Positions 1 through 11,290 of a DNA stretch of 64,000 nucleotides are shown in pieces (within the stretch, counting starts at the first letter, position 1; every line of letters begins with the position of its first letter). The position numbers were made by a program, and so were the translations under genes. This DNA is from Cristatella mucedo (taxonomy: Eukaryota > Bryozoa > Phylactolaemata > Cristatellidae), in contig WPIO01000069.1 of NCBI GenBank assembly GCA_009760855.2, positions 1,326,501-1,390,500 on the forward strand, read 5' to 3'. The notes beneath the pieces are model-generated. The model did not search any database. It saw nothing but the letters and a program-made list of their open reading frames with translations, and was not told the DNA's origin.

Positions 1-264
1 TTACTAGTCGCCCAGTATTAGTTTAACTATTACTATACCTAGCTCATGCCAATACCGTCGTGCTAATACGCCGAGTGTTTTCAACTCTAAAAAGAAAATG
101 TTTATAGTTGTTAATAATGTCCATCAATTACTATTGAGCAGACATTAAGAAATGGAAACATGGAAATAAAAATTGAAACTAGTGGTATTAGGTGAATTTT
201 GGTTAGTAAAGTAAAAATTAGGAAGGATATTAATAATAACAAGAATAATTGTAGCAACGTTCGT
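1..264. other. AT-rich sequence, nothing recognised
   Basis: No convincing reading frame, repeat match to other parts of the window, or RNA gene is visible. Confidence 0.5.
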
Positions 265-380
265 TACAGAGCCCTTAGAGAAATAAATTTCTTTCTGGAC
301 ACTTTCCAGTTACTGCAAAAGAAGCAAGGTCTAATGGTACGTGGCAGCATGCTCAATGAAAACTAACATAGTTAGAGATG
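265..380 (-). mobile_element. LINE family B, 3' UTR fragment
   Basis: The stretch is a diverged reverse complement of the family B 3' end: the hairpin region (GCCCTTAGAGAAATAAATTT) comes first, then a form of the GCTGCAAAGG block, then the subfamily word GGCAGCATGCTCAATGAAAAC, which also occurs near 32.1 kb and 53.25 kb. It stops where a family A fragment begins in the opposite orientation. Confidence 0.6.
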
Positions 381-790
381 ACACCTTGCTGAAATGCTGC
401 ACCAGTTTCTGCTTCTTCGTGCCCTCAGGCCCTGCATGAATAATAAATTAGCTGCTATATCGTTCGCTTAAAGGCCTTTGACGACAGACTGTGGAACTCG
501 CTTCCTCAATTCTCACAAAACAACCTTTACTCTCCTACTGCCGAATATAGCTCATCCTTTTCAGCGGTCCTTAACTGTTACGCCCATACTACTCACTACC
601 TCAACTGCTCTCCTGAACTATGCTTCCCACTTCCTCTTTTTAGCCTGAGATGAAGTCTGTTGGCTACCGAATGCCTACCCAAAGCGGCTAGGCTGTCAAT
701 GTGCTATACAAAACTCGCCCGTGTAACATCCACTTAGTCTGTATCGCTATGTGGAGTTACAGACGGAGATAAAGCAACATCAACAGCATG
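381..790 (+). mobile_element. LINE family A, 3' fragment
   Basis: Plus-strand translation in broken frames matches the C-terminal ORF2 of family A: a form of LWNSLPQF, then SPTAEY, then the C-rich end and GCEC. It is followed by the 3' UTR with GTGTAACATCCAC and a TGTGGAGTTACAGACGGAGA tail. Several frameshifts show it is dead. Confidence 0.75.
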
Positions 791-1099
791 TAAAGTAGCA
801 GCCTGCACAGTGCCGGAACGCATGAAGATGCTAAGGAAGAAGCATACGGAGCCTCGTAAGGCTGTGATATATATATTCGTTTTCTGTAGTTTGAAGTGTG
901 GAAAAGTTAGAAGATGTCGTGACCCAGTCAGAAGTGAGTTCCCGGGTGTGGGAATTTACGAACTACAGGCAAGATTTCCTAAAGTTTGTAAGTGCATACT
1001 TGATATCGGCAAGCCATTACATTCCGAAAAGTGGATGGCACGATTCTGAGCTTGATGGAAAAGTAGGTATGACAGGCATGATATAGTCAAAGAACGTAT
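791..1099. other. no recognised feature
   Basis: Short overlapping open frames are present but have no splice context or family resemblance. Nothing else is seen. Confidence 0.4.
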
Positions 1100-1345
1100 G
1101 GACCGAAACGTTTTTTGGTATAACTCTTAAGTCGATGAGCCTATTGACTGGGAGGCAGTGCAGGTTGGCGAGAAGAGATGTGACATGGACACTGCGACGC
1201 CCACGACAGCAGAGCATACCTGCAGAAGATGGCAACATCTGTATGAGCCTAATTGCACAGGCACACAAAACAGCAAGCAATCGATTACAAAGGTCGAGAC
1301 AGAATGTCACAAGTGCAACGACCATATTGGTTATAGTATCTCCGT
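1100..1345 (-). mobile_element. LINE family B, ORF2 C-terminal fragment
   Basis: The minus-strand frame contains LDLCNRLLAVLCACAIRLIQ followed by TSLLANLHCLPVN, the diverged family B block whose other copies read LDFCNSLLAG, CAIRRLQLVQN and HWLPVKQRIDFKV. There is no intact frame and no 3' UTR. Confidence 0.65.
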
Positions 1346-3120
1346 CTATGTAAAACCAAATTCAACAAAATTCTAGATGTGAAACAAGGTAAAAACCTGA
1401 CCATGGAACGATTGTGATTGTCTAATGAAAGGAATATAGAGCCGGGTAAGTAGATTACGTGCCGATTGGAACAGGAGTTATGCTGACTGCAATTACGCCA
1501 AATCTATTTATATGTATTTCAGTAGACTTTTTTATTTTGGTTTGATTGGAAATTGAAAGATTCAAACGCATGGGTAAATGCTAATAGCAAGAGTTTGGTT
1601 TTAAGTTTTGTTAAGATGTCTTTTAGTCATACATCATCGTTGTCTCAGTCGATAGGGATTTTAATTTTTGGGACGTTTAAATAATTGAGTTATTATGTGC
1701 TGCTAAGGGATGCTTGCTAACGTTACGTCCCCCTTTATTAAAATTGCGATATCAGTGTTTTTACCATCAATATAGCGATTTAATGAAGCAGTTCCTGAAA
1801 CACAAGTTACAATTTCATAAACTATTTTGTTTTTCAAGATTAAGGCCAAATTAAGGAACCTAATGAAACTTATCAGCTAGCTTGCATACTTTCGCGTGTT
1901 GCCGCATTTTAACAAGTTTAACGATTGAAAGAAAAACTAAATTGTTTATAGATATAATTTTAGTAACAGCGTATCAGGTACAGTCCGCGACAGACAGATT
2001 AGGAAAGCCAAAGTAAACCAAGATAAATAGAGTAAGTCCCGAACAGACTCCTGTCAAACCTTGCTGATTTGCCCCACACGGGCAAAACTATTATTTTAAA
2101 AATATACATCATAGCGGGATGTTTTCTAGTCTGGTTAGATAGCTCATCCCTCCACATAGTCAGTAGTATGCTTGCATTACTTACTACCTGATGTAGAATT
2201 CAGAATGAAAGTCTTACCATTTATCTCACTCAATGTTTGGGCAGAGTTTGATACTAGTGATCTCTAAGTCCTTCTCCATCACCTCGTTGTTAAGGGGCTT
2301 TAACTGTGCTATGATTGAGGTCTTATCTCAGTTGGAGAAACCAGTGTACAGATATCAACGATCTAGGGTTATCCGAGGGACTAATAGAGGAGGGAGCGAC
2401 TTTTGTCTCTGTTCTTGGTCCACTAATAATTTAACTGCTTACCCTCTTGGCATCGTGATAGCTATGTGCTGTCTAGGCGTTTACATCTATGCACACGACA
2501 ACCAGTTGTACTATTGGTTGATCCATACTACTTCTTCGAGAGGAAACTTCTTTGCTGTACATTTTTGCTGTGGTTGCTACTTTTATTTGACTGCTAGCTT
2601 TCTCAAAGTGAATGGGGGATGACTAACTTTAAATGCACTGTTGAAGCAAGTATCACTTAAAGATTTGAATGCTTCCTTTTCAAAATAGGCTTTGCTAGGT
2701 CACGAAATGACGAGCTACATGCCCGTTCAATATGGAACTCAAGAGTTGTTGCGAAAATCTTCAGCTAGACATGGCTGTCGTCACATTTAAAGTTGCTAAG
2801 TTCAACCACTTGTCGCCAACATGATATACCTCTCAAATGAAATGGCATTTGAATTTCGTGATTCGGTCACTCACATCATTCTCTGGCTCTAGCCGAACTA
2901 CCAGAACGATCCACTCGTTCAGCAATATGTCGTAAGAAGCTTATATCTTTGTCTAAACTTTGCCGAAAGTTTATAAGTTTAAAAAAATGCAACTCACTTG
3001 ACAGATGTCATTATATAATCTGAATCAAAGGAATTTAAAAAGAAGCTGAGACGACTTATAAACCGCAGCATCAAGTCGATCCATGCTATTCGTCCTCATG
3101 CCATCATGTTTTATATGTAA
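1346..3120. other. unassigned, AT-rich
   Basis: A 129-codon plus-strand frame at 2233-2622 is hydrophobic in patches but lacks splice signals or recognisable domains. The remainder shows no repeat or gene. Confidence 0.4.
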
Positions 3121-3124
3121 TGTA

Positions 3125-3775
3125 ATGTATCTCCTTCAGTAACTCCACAAAGTTATAAAGACCATGTGGGTGTTACGCAGGAGAGTTTTGCATAGCGAAC
3201 TCACAGCCTAAGCGGCTTTCGGTACGCATTCAGTAGCCCAGAGACTTCGTCTCACGCAACAAAGAGATAATGGGAAGCATAGCAGAGTCAGGAGAGCAGT
3301 TGAGGTAGTGAGTAGCATAGCAGTAGCAGTTCAGGACCGCTGAAAAAGATGTGCCATAGTCGGCAGTTGGAGAGTAGTTTTCGCTGCGTAAGAATTGAGG
3401 AAGCGAGTTCCACAGTCTAGGACCCGCAGAGCTAAAGCTTCTGTCGCCAACTGTCTTTAAGCGGAGGAATGGGACACCTAATTTATTGTCCACACAGGAC
3501 CTGAGGGCGCGAACAGGCTGAAACTGATGCAGCAGTTCAGCTAGGCACGAAGGAGCCAAGCCGTGGCGGGCCTTGTGGGTCAGCGTAAGAACTTTGCTCT
3601 CTATCCTTTGCTCAACCGGCAACCATCGTAGCTCTTCCAGCAGAGTTGACACGTGCTCAAACCGCTGGGACTTGAAGACCAGCCTTGCAGCCATATTCAA
3701 AGTCAGCTGTAGTGGCATAATAGCTTTCTTTGGCAGCCCAGCCAAAAAGGAATTACAATAATTCTGACATTGAAC
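3125..3775 (-). mobile_element. LINE family A, 3' truncated copy
   Basis: A 171-codon minus-strand frame is one of the best-preserved family A C-termini. It contains KAIMPLQLTLNMAARLVFKS, EELRWLPVEQRI, HKARHGLAPS, RLWNSLPQF and NCSPDSAMLP. Its 3' UTR (toward lower coordinates) has the CCACATGG...CCACAAAG hairpin and the TACATTACATTA tail near 3120. This is the end of ORF2 downstream of the reverse transcriptase, so it has no catalytic motif of its own. Confidence 0.85.
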
Positions 3776-3779
3776 ATGC

Positions 3780-4779
3780 AGCCACTAACAGCATGGGATT
3801 TTAAACGTTTGAATGTCACATTTAATCACGTTGAGCTAGTTTACGTTGCAAACGACTAAGAAAGCCACATGACCCTGTTCCCTGTACATCCTAAGCAAGT
3901 TCTCCAAGTGGACAGTGCAAATGTCGTGATAAAAAGTATTGCTACCTACTGGGGGATTAAGCAGGTCTTTGTTCGTGTGATATAATTGCACGATAAAGTT
4001 GCGTTCGTGAATAAATACAGTGCAGTTGAGCTTACATTTTACTACACTAATCATATTTGCCTGAAAGTATCGCCTTTTCAAGAGTGATTGGTCGTATTCC
4101 GAAATATGACGGCTGTTATATTTCAAATTTCTTAAATTGAATGCGGATGGTTCTAACTCTTGCATATCATTCACTTAGCATACTTGATATGATTGTTAAA
4201 TTTCGCAATAGATTTGATATTTTTCGTATCCAGGAACAATTATTGAGCTTTCTAGATATTAGTAACATTAAACTTGGAATTTCACGAGTTTTGAGTTGAG
4301 AGTAGTTCCTCAGAATGCAAAAGCTTGAGCACTGCTAAGAGCTTACCAGGATCCAGATTCTTGTATGTTGTTTTGTTGTTATAGTTTTTATCTGTAATGA
4401 ACATAAAAGTCATTGAGAAAACCAAATCTCTCAGTACTGCTAACTTTATAACAGATACAATTTTTTCAATGTCGCTTAGATCACGTTGCAGGTTGGCACA
4501 TAACTGCAAGCAGGCCAATAGTTATGCGTAGGCAGAATTGAGAATAATTCATCAACAAGGTCGTAGCATATAATGGCAAAAACAATTTGTTACCCAGTCA
4601 TAACTATAATAAATATTTACTCAAAATCACTTATAAACGTTGCATTAGATATCGCTGAAACCATTTAAGGTAATTTAACTCGTGTATGTCTCTTATATGT
4701 ATGTTAGTATGCCACACCTCCAAGCCTCAACAATTGTTCAGGTGCCAAGCCTAAGTTTTGTAGTGCCCACTCTCTACCC
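3780..4779. other. unassigned; one weak exon-like frame
   Basis: On the minus strand, 4347-4503 is open between a good acceptor (CTGCTTGCAG) and a GTAAGC donor, phase 0 to 1. It begins LCANLQRDLSDIEKIVSVIK. No domain is recognised and it may be chance. Confidence 0.2.
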
Positions 4780-4925
4780 ATGTGACTTCCGGTACGCATT
4801 CAGTAAACAATAATCTTCATCTCACGCAACAAAGAGGAAGCGAGAAGTAGAGCTGAGTCAAAAGAGCAGTCCAGTTGGTAATTAGCATGGAAGTAGCCGC
4901 TCAAGACAGCTAGAGTAGCGACGAC
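4780..4925 (-). mobile_element. LINE family A, 3' fragment
   Basis: The reverse complement holds decayed forms of the family A 3' coding block. It shows CTTCCGGTACGCATTCAGTA, CATCTCACGCAACAAAGAGG and GTAATTAGCATGGAAGTAGC in the order seen in the other minus-strand copies. Confidence 0.65.
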
Positions 4926-5159
4926 GGTTGCGAAGTCCTATTACGTGATGAAATTTGAGAGAAGCTTAAAACGTACCTTTTGATTGCAGTATTGTGAGGG
5001 TATTTATGACTAATCTTCGTCTGCCTTTACATTTTAACTTGCTCTAGCCTGATGGCTGGCGTACCTGCTGCTTCAGGATTGCTGTCACCAAATAGTTGGT
5101 AATGCTTTGAACTTATCAACAGTAATGTTCCCAACGAAAGATTCAGTTCTCCGGCGGAG

Positions 5160-5275
5160 CTATTTTATTATTATTATTACTAGTTATTACTTAGTTACTT
5201 AGTTAGTTATTACTTAGTTATTAGTTATTACTTATTACTATTATTACTAGTATTTTATTACTATATATCAGTAAT
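5160..5275. repeat. TTA/ATT-rich simple repeat
   Basis: Imperfect runs of TTATTATTAT, TAGTTATTACT and ACTTAGTTA alternate over about 115 bases. This may be the remnant of a LINE B (ATT)n tail, but no LINE hairpin is visible next to it. Confidence 0.6.
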
Positions 5276-6285
5276 ATTTCATTCAAAAGTACTTGATAAA
5301 ACTATAGCATAAATACAGTTATTTCTATCGTATTCAGGATTACCTATAAAAAAACTCATATAATACGTTCAGCGGAAAATTGTATCAGCAAAGTTAGAGT
5401 TCAATAATAGCGACTGACAAGAAATAAACTGGTCTCTGTAATGCTACTAGCAAGTTTATAGACACAGACGGTAGCAGGAATTTAATGGTCTGGAAATTCC
5501 TGCTATGTAAGTTTTTTGGCTCTACTGATCACGAAACTAACTAGCTAAATTCAGAACTGCAATTAGAATAGCAGTCCAAGGAATGGCACCGTTTAATTAA
5601 AAAATAATGCAACAATACATTTTTGGTGTCCTGCTTTGGTCAGGGGTTTCATCAACCAGGTGAATCGCTAGCTGAATTTTGAAGATGCTCAGCTACTTGA
5701 ATTTTTGATTTATTCCCTTGCCAAGCTTCCAGTGTAAGTGACGCTCAGCGATCATATAGGTTATAACATCTATGGTGAAGCCACTTAATCACAATTTTCA
5801 CATTAACCCCCTGCATCCGATGCGGCGACTTATTAGGTGAAAATTCACAGGTCTGACGTTATAACACAAAATGCCAGCTTATTTAACAGCCTATTTTTGT
5901 ATAGTGACAGAAGAGCCTTTAGGGCTATCACCACCGTTTGCAGTGGCGATGAAGGATCCAATACTGCAAAATTAAAACTAACAATCTCGGGCCGAGGTTG
6001 TGTAAAGCAACCACCTTTCTTAGTGAGCCATTAGGCTCACAACAACGGTAGCTTATACCATTTAACTCAACAAAAGAGCAAAGAAACCGAACTGTTACTT
6101 GCAAGGCAACGTGAGCTTGCTGCTGGCTAGATTTTTTAATTTGCATATTGACTTTCTGGCATTCCGATCGTCGATGTATAAACATGTTTGCTTGGTAACT
6201 TGGTAAGGTTTGAACATTTGTTTACAACGTTAAACTCAAAGCTATAACTCATGATAGGTACTTGCGTAAATGGTACTGGTTATCT
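5276..6285. other. unassigned
   Basis: No supported feature. Overlapping short frames near 5837-6185 on both strands show no conserved domain and poor splice context. Confidence 0.4.
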
Positions 6286-6288
6286 TAC

Positions 6289-6479
6289 AACAATAAAATA
6301 GTTGCTTGAACCTTGAAGGCCTTCGGGTGAACGAGCAATTTGCTCTGCATTTCCTAGATTGAGGAGCTCTCTTCTAGATTTCTTGATCAATGCTAAATAA
6401 TCACCAGCTTCTGACTTGGGCAATTCATTTTCGCAGTCACTGGATATTGTTAGTATTTTACCACAGCACACCTGGCACT
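6289..6479 (-). CDS. possible exon, unknown protein
   Basis: The frame is open from an acceptor (TTTCTAGGTCAG) to a GTAAGA donor at 6288. It enters in phase 1 if the second AG is used and leaves in phase 0. The encoded stretch includes NELPKSEAGDYLALIKKSRR and ends in GSSNYFIVV, which looks like a beta strand; SEAGDY loosely resembles the SxDxGxYxC region of Ig folds. It lies about 820 bases downstream of the exon at 7302-7802 on the same strand, which ends in phase 1, so the two could be spliced together. No family is recognised and the alternative is a chance open frame. Confidence 0.33.
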
Positions 6480-6489
6480 CTGACCTAGA

Positions 6490-7295
6490 AAGTCTACTTA
6501 CTTTCTCTAGTTTTCATACTTTTATTTTGTGGGGAGATGAAATAGTTTGGTGACAGTGAGACCATCGATGGCTAGATAGGCTTTTACCGTGCCATAGAGA
6601 ACTCCTGTGTTGCCATAACTTAGCTGTAGATGCTTGTGGCGATGTTTAAAGGCGTTTATGAGATATATAAGCCGGTTGTGCAATAGCTACAGAAGGAGAA
6701 CGTTATGGGAGCTAAAAGAGCATACTATTGGGCTAATAAATGAAAGTCACGGTAGTTCCAAGCAGGCAGATTTTTTTAAGAGATTAAATTTTGAGATTTA
6801 AGTTTTTTACAAATTCAACGAAAATAGCTAGGGATTTATTTCTTTTTCAAGGAGCTGTTCTTTTGTCTAATTGTTGTTAGATTTAATAGAAATATGCACA
6901 ACTCTCAACCCCTAGAACTTCTCCGATGCCAGGCATCAAAGCCTGATTCGGTTGTTTTCATTCAGTATATAGCTTGTTTCAGTCACTTTTAATTGTTTAC
7001 GCAAGTATTGAGTTCTTTGTGGGTGCTATATACATGTATTAGTACTAAAATTATTGTTTGTATTATTATTATTATTACCTACAATTCATAAAAATTATCG
7101 GCATACGAGCAGTCTAAAGAATTTATTAGAAACTGACTGCTTCACCATATGTGATCAATTTCGCATCATGTTTTAACAAACATAGATTACTTAAGAGGCA
7201 GACGGACGTGCAAGCTAACGAGCCTTATTGCTATCAACAGATTACGCATCGAGATTTGTAAGTTATTGATAAATTTAGGTATTCTTGGTAAATTT
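6490..7295. other. unassigned, probably intron or intergenic
   Basis: AT-rich sequence with a short TTATTATTATTATTA run near 7061. No gene or LINE fragment is identified. Confidence 0.4.
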
Positions 7296-7301
7296 ACTTA
7301 C

Positions 7302-7802
7302 GATCATGTACCAGGAGGTAATACGCTTCTCTCAAACCAGAACAATATGATGTAACATGGCATAGGTCTCGATGCGATGAAACGTTGACCTCGTAGTTGC
7401 CTTCATTAGCAAACGTTAGTGGGTAGGTGATAAACGTGATCATGATGTCATATGAGCCAACATTTTTGGTAGGTTCAAGTAAAGGTGCTCGATCGAGATT
7501 AACTATGAACTGAGGAACTCTGCTACAGACGAAGCGAGTTCGCACAAAGATTAGTAACCTAGGTACATCTGGGCTGCAAACACACACAGTATTGTCTAAA
7601 ACTTCATCTAGCTCGACTAAATAGCAGAAGTGGATTCGTGATGGAGGAGCGTATCTTGAAAATCGCATGACTTCCAATCCAGCAGGTAAAACAACCTCTT
7701 TGAAATTAATTTTTATGTCCGTCCTGTGACCGCTGATGGTATATTCAGCTCGTTCACCTGCCCATTCTATAAAAAAGCCGAAATTAGTTGAGTAAATCTT
7801 TC
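7302..7802 (-). CDS. probable internal exon, extracellular beta-rich (Ig-like?) segment
   Basis: A 167-codon frame runs from a good acceptor (TTTGTTTAGTCTATCAG) to a consensus donor (GTAAGT at 7301-7296). It is phase 1 on both sides, the usual phase of extracellular domain exons in animals. The translation begins GKIYSTNFGFFIEWAGERAE. It contains several Cys pairs (NTVCVC, RFVCSR, HRDLCHVTSYC) and an ANEGNYEV stretch resembling the DxGxYxC loop of Ig domains, with Val where the Cys should be. An acceptor at 7828 (TTCTCAG) or an ATG at 7837-7839 would add a few residues; no signal peptide follows that ATG. It may belong to a second gene downstream of the Ig-type membrane protein at 52-61 kb, on the same strand. 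Its function is not recognised. Confidence 0.55.
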
Positions 7803-7839
7803 CTGATAGACTAAACAAAGTTGTGGACTGAGAACTCAT

Positions 7840-8040
7840 GTTAATATGTAATGCAATGTCAAATGTAAGGAGAAGCGCATTTTTTATCGCAGCCTTATTG
7901 GTATTTTATGAGCAGGTTAAACATCCATTCTAATAAAATGTTTGAAAACGATCAATATTAATTGCAAATATCGAACGCTTAAATAAGCACTTAATGGGTC
8001 GAAAGAATGTTAACTTCTTGAAAGCAGTCAGCTGATTCAA
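7840..8040. other. unassigned, likely intron
   Basis: Upstream of the exon on the minus strand. It contains the pyrimidine-rich CTTCTCCTTAC stretch that could serve the exon's acceptors; otherwise nothing is seen. Confidence 0.4.
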
Positions 8041-8044
8041 ATAA

Positions 8045-8605
8045 ATGTATCTTCATCTGCAACTCCACAAAAATCATGTGGGTGTTATGCAGGAGATTTT
8101 TGTATAGCACACTTGCAACCTAAGCGGCTTTTAGCAACCATTCCGTAGCCAACAGACTTCATATCACGCACCACGGAGGAAGTGAGAAGCATAGCTGAGT
8201 CGGGAGAGTAATTGAAGAAGTAAGTAGCATGGAAGTAGCACCACTGAAGGGATGTGCCATATTCGGCAGTGGGAGAATATTTGTCGTTGAAAAACAATTG
8301 TGGAAGTCAGTTCTACATTTTAGGACCTACAGTGAAAAAGCTTCTGTAGCCAACGGTCTTTAAGTGAAGGAATGAATCAGTTCATTGATCGTCCATACAG
8401 GACCTGAGGGCACAAGGAGGCTGAAACTGGTGCAGCAGCTCAGCTTGGTAAGGAGGAGCCAAGCCGTGCCGGGCCTCGTGATTCAAAGTAAGAGCTTTGC
8501 ATGGTATTCATTGATCCACCGGCAGCCATACTAGCTCTTTTTGTAAAGGAGGCTCGTGGTCAAACTTCCTAAAAAGGTCAGTGATGGAGTCATAATACTA
8601 ACGAT
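8045..8605 (-). mobile_element. LINE family A, 3' truncated copy
   Basis: Going up the minus strand, the order is 3' UTR hairpin (CCACAAAAATCATGTGG), NYSPDSAMLLTSSVVRDMKS, SPTAEYGTS, then decayed forms of RLWNSLPQF, HKARHGLAPS and LPVDQ. Frames are broken by indels. The 3' tail resembles ATACATTTATTTG rather than the usual ACATTACATTA. Confidence 0.75.
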
Positions 8606-10748
8606 ATGTTTCAATCTTTCAAATCGAGGAGTGCCTTATTATAAAGTTATTTTAAATGTGTCTAGTTTATCATTATTTGAGTAGATTGAATGGAAATGTT
8701 AACCATGTAACGTCAAGGATTTTATATTCAATGATTAGCTTGCAAAATTTATGAGGACAATGAGTGAAATCGCTACGTTGGCCGTGCCTGTCAGGACAGC
8801 TTTAAAACCCTTATGGAAATTCAGGGAGCGGCCCAATAGCACAAACCGTTATTAGAACAAGTCAACTGCTAGTGCAGGCATATTAATGCACTTCCTGAGA
8901 GTAGGGATGACGATTTTCACAGGCCACCTTCAGACTAGCGTGCTTTGATAAGTTTACTTCACAAAACTGTGAAGCGTTGGAATAGCCAAATCGCCAGATC
9001 CGACTTCAGCTACTTAGATCGCTAGCCAAATTTTATTTCCAGCTGTTATAATTGCATTCCATAAGCTCCTATGATTATATTGTAATTTATTTCTTCACAT
9101 TGGCGCATATAGAACTTAATATATTTCTAAACACTTTAAATATGCTCCAAAGGAAGAATGCTGCAATCGTTTGCGTGGAGCATCAGCAGGTCAACAAGCT
9201 TGGCAAGGTTTGAGGTAACATACGGCAGCATCAACATGCACATATAGCAAGTAGTAGCCCGAGAGCTGCCAGCATGCATTAGGAACTTAACGGCAAAGTA
9301 CAAGGATCCACCGAATACTATGAGAAACAGGTGTGCTTTTAACATATTTTAGAGTTTAGATCTTAGTTGAAAGACGTAACATCTCCTAGGACTAAGTTGT
9401 TACTGTTGCAAGATTTATGAACATACGAACTGAAAGAACAGTGCTAGCAGAATTTGTTGGTTGCGAGAGGTACAGCAAAGGGATTTAAGTAAGTAAAGTT
9501 ATATTTAGGATACTTTTCCTGTGGGGAAGAAAGTGTGATTGAGATAGTTAAGCTGAAGCCGGACAATGAAAGTATGAAGGTACCTAAACGATAGCAACAG
9601 TCAAAGAAAGCAAAAACTAAAGGTCCTCTGATTCGAAAAAATAATTCAAATAGAGGCTCCATTTCTACTTGTTAGATTGAATTGGTTGGCAGTGATGTGA
9701 CCTGTTTAGACCTCTCACCCTGAACCACGGTCTGACAGACCAATATCGAACCACTAGGCATGCGAAACAATTCAATGACATTCCAATTAGTCTCACTCTA
9801 ATATTATATATTATATTATATTTTTTCCAACAAAAACGTCGATACACAGTAACTCAGCAATAATCCTCGGGCTAGCCAGAGTTCTGAAAGATATCCGCTC
9901 TGTGAACTCTCTGTGACTTCAACGTCAGGAAATAATTTAAGTTCAGTTCAACCAACTCTTACGAACTTTAAAGCATCCGATGTCTAAGAATGGTTTTGCA
10001 ATTGTATGGAATATTGTATTAGGAGTCAAGAAATATACAAGATCAAACACACAACAAAACAATAAAAATATAAAACGATTAACACACAATCAAAACAAGA
10101 TGTGAAAGTCTTCACATGAGTAAGTTTTGGTACTTGCTTTTAGACATCACGAAAATGCTCCTTTACGTTTAGCCTAAAGGTGTGTTGCTTGCACTTGAAC
10201 CCAGTTCATGAGTGCAAGTGACAGCTCCTGGGTTCAATTCCAGAAGGAGGGAATTCCTTCGTGTTCCTTGTTACGACGTGTGATAGCCACAATATCGAAT
10301 TCAAAACATTAAAAATTTAAGATAGTAAATTAAGAATTTTCTCGAAATTATTTTTATTTTCATCTTTGATTCCTCAGCCGCGGGCAATTAAATGAGCATT
10401 AGTATACTAACCTGTAATGATTTTGGATGTATTGTAAGGCATAGTGCATGTTTATCAAACCAAGCAAAAATTCTGTAAACTTCGAGCTAATATAAATTTG
10501 AAGGTTGAATAAAACAAGGTCGTTGATATATTTGCATCACGACTTCTTATGTGCTATTGAACATGAAGTGGGAACCACCTCGAATCTACAGCGATTAGCT
10601 CCAACAAGACTCTGTCAGTATGCTATATTTAGCTCATGCAATTTAACTTGTGCAATGCATTTTAATGTTGCATTAGATTAAGGAGATGAGGTTGTGTTGA
10701 AAAAGTAAGTGGTTCAGTAAAGCTGATGAGCCTTACCCTCTCTTTCAG
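8606..10748. other. unassigned; two tRNA-like fragments
   Basis: No gene is seen. At 9695-9765 (minus) the words GCCTAGTGGTTCGATATTGG and GTGGTTCAGGGTGAG could be Pol III A and B boxes. At 10160-10250 (plus) a strong B-box-like GGGTTCAATTCC follows an 8-bp stem (CTTGCACT...AGTGCAAG). Both may be decayed SINE heads; neither folds as a clear tRNA. Confidence 0.3.
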
Positions 10749-10800
10749 GCAAGGACAAAACACCCCACCTGGGTCGTAGAGTGCTCTAGTTTGAACTTCA
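10749..10800 (+). CDS. possible 52-nt mini-exon
   Basis: A strong acceptor (TACCCTCTCTTTCAG) and a perfect GTAAGTATT donor enclose 52 bases. Only one of three frames is open through it, phase 0 in and phase 1 out, encoding ARTKHPTWVVECSSLNF. TWVVEC faintly recalls the WxxxC core of BRCT domains, but 17 residues cannot establish a family. The next plus-strand candidate exon, at 13500, enters in phase 0, so at least one exon would have to lie between them. Confidence 0.4.
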
Positions 10801-10859
10801 GTAAGTATTTTTTAGGCCATTTTAATTGTCAAGCATTTGGTTAACTTCAAAAGCTGCTT

Positions 10860-11029
10860 AGCTGGTTCGGATCAGGGATTAAGTTTCTCATCCTACAGTG
10901 GTCAAGGTGCATGCATTTGATGATCGATATCGTGGAATCAAGCCCCGAGGAATGTGGTTGGCGAAAAGCCTCAGTAGATATTAAGCTTCATCAGGCCGTC
11001 ATTCAAATGAATTACATATTTAAATAGTT
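10860..11029. other. unassigned; possible tRNA-like piece
   Basis: TGGAATCAAGCCC at about 10935 resembles a Pol III B box, but no A box or tail is identifiable. Confidence 0.25.
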
Positions 11030-11290
11030 CACTCACAGCCGGGCCGCTTTTGGTACCAAAACAATAGCCAAAATAATTATTAAATAGCCAAAATCTCAGG
11101 CAACTATAATAATTTGGTACATTTTATGATAAACCGGAACCTACAGGGCTCCTTCAGCAAAAGAAATATGTGGCCTAACTTTTGTGGCAGTTTAACTAGC
11201 CTTACAGCCATGTTCATAGCTAATTGCAGTTGCTTAGCGACGTTTTGGTAACAAAACCAAAATGAAATTGCAATAATCTATAACAGACTA
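11030..11290 (-). mobile_element. LINE family A, very decayed fragment
   Basis: Matches the minus-strand family A order: TCACAGCC, GCCGCTTTTGGTACC, CTCAGGCAAC, TTACAGCCATGTTCATAGCT, CAGTTGCTTAGCGACGTTTT and ATGAAATTGCAATAATC. It aligns to the AARLVFKS/MPLQ block and the 3' end with large deletions. Confidence 0.55.

Noticed and set aside
2233-2622. 129-codon plus-strand frame with hydrophobic stretches
   Set aside because: No splice signals, no recognisable domain, and composition like surrounding noncoding DNA.
4347-4503. Minus-strand exon-like frame with good acceptor and GTAAGC donor
   Set aside because: Phase 0 to 1, no domain, low complexity of evidence; kept only as a remark in the unassigned block.
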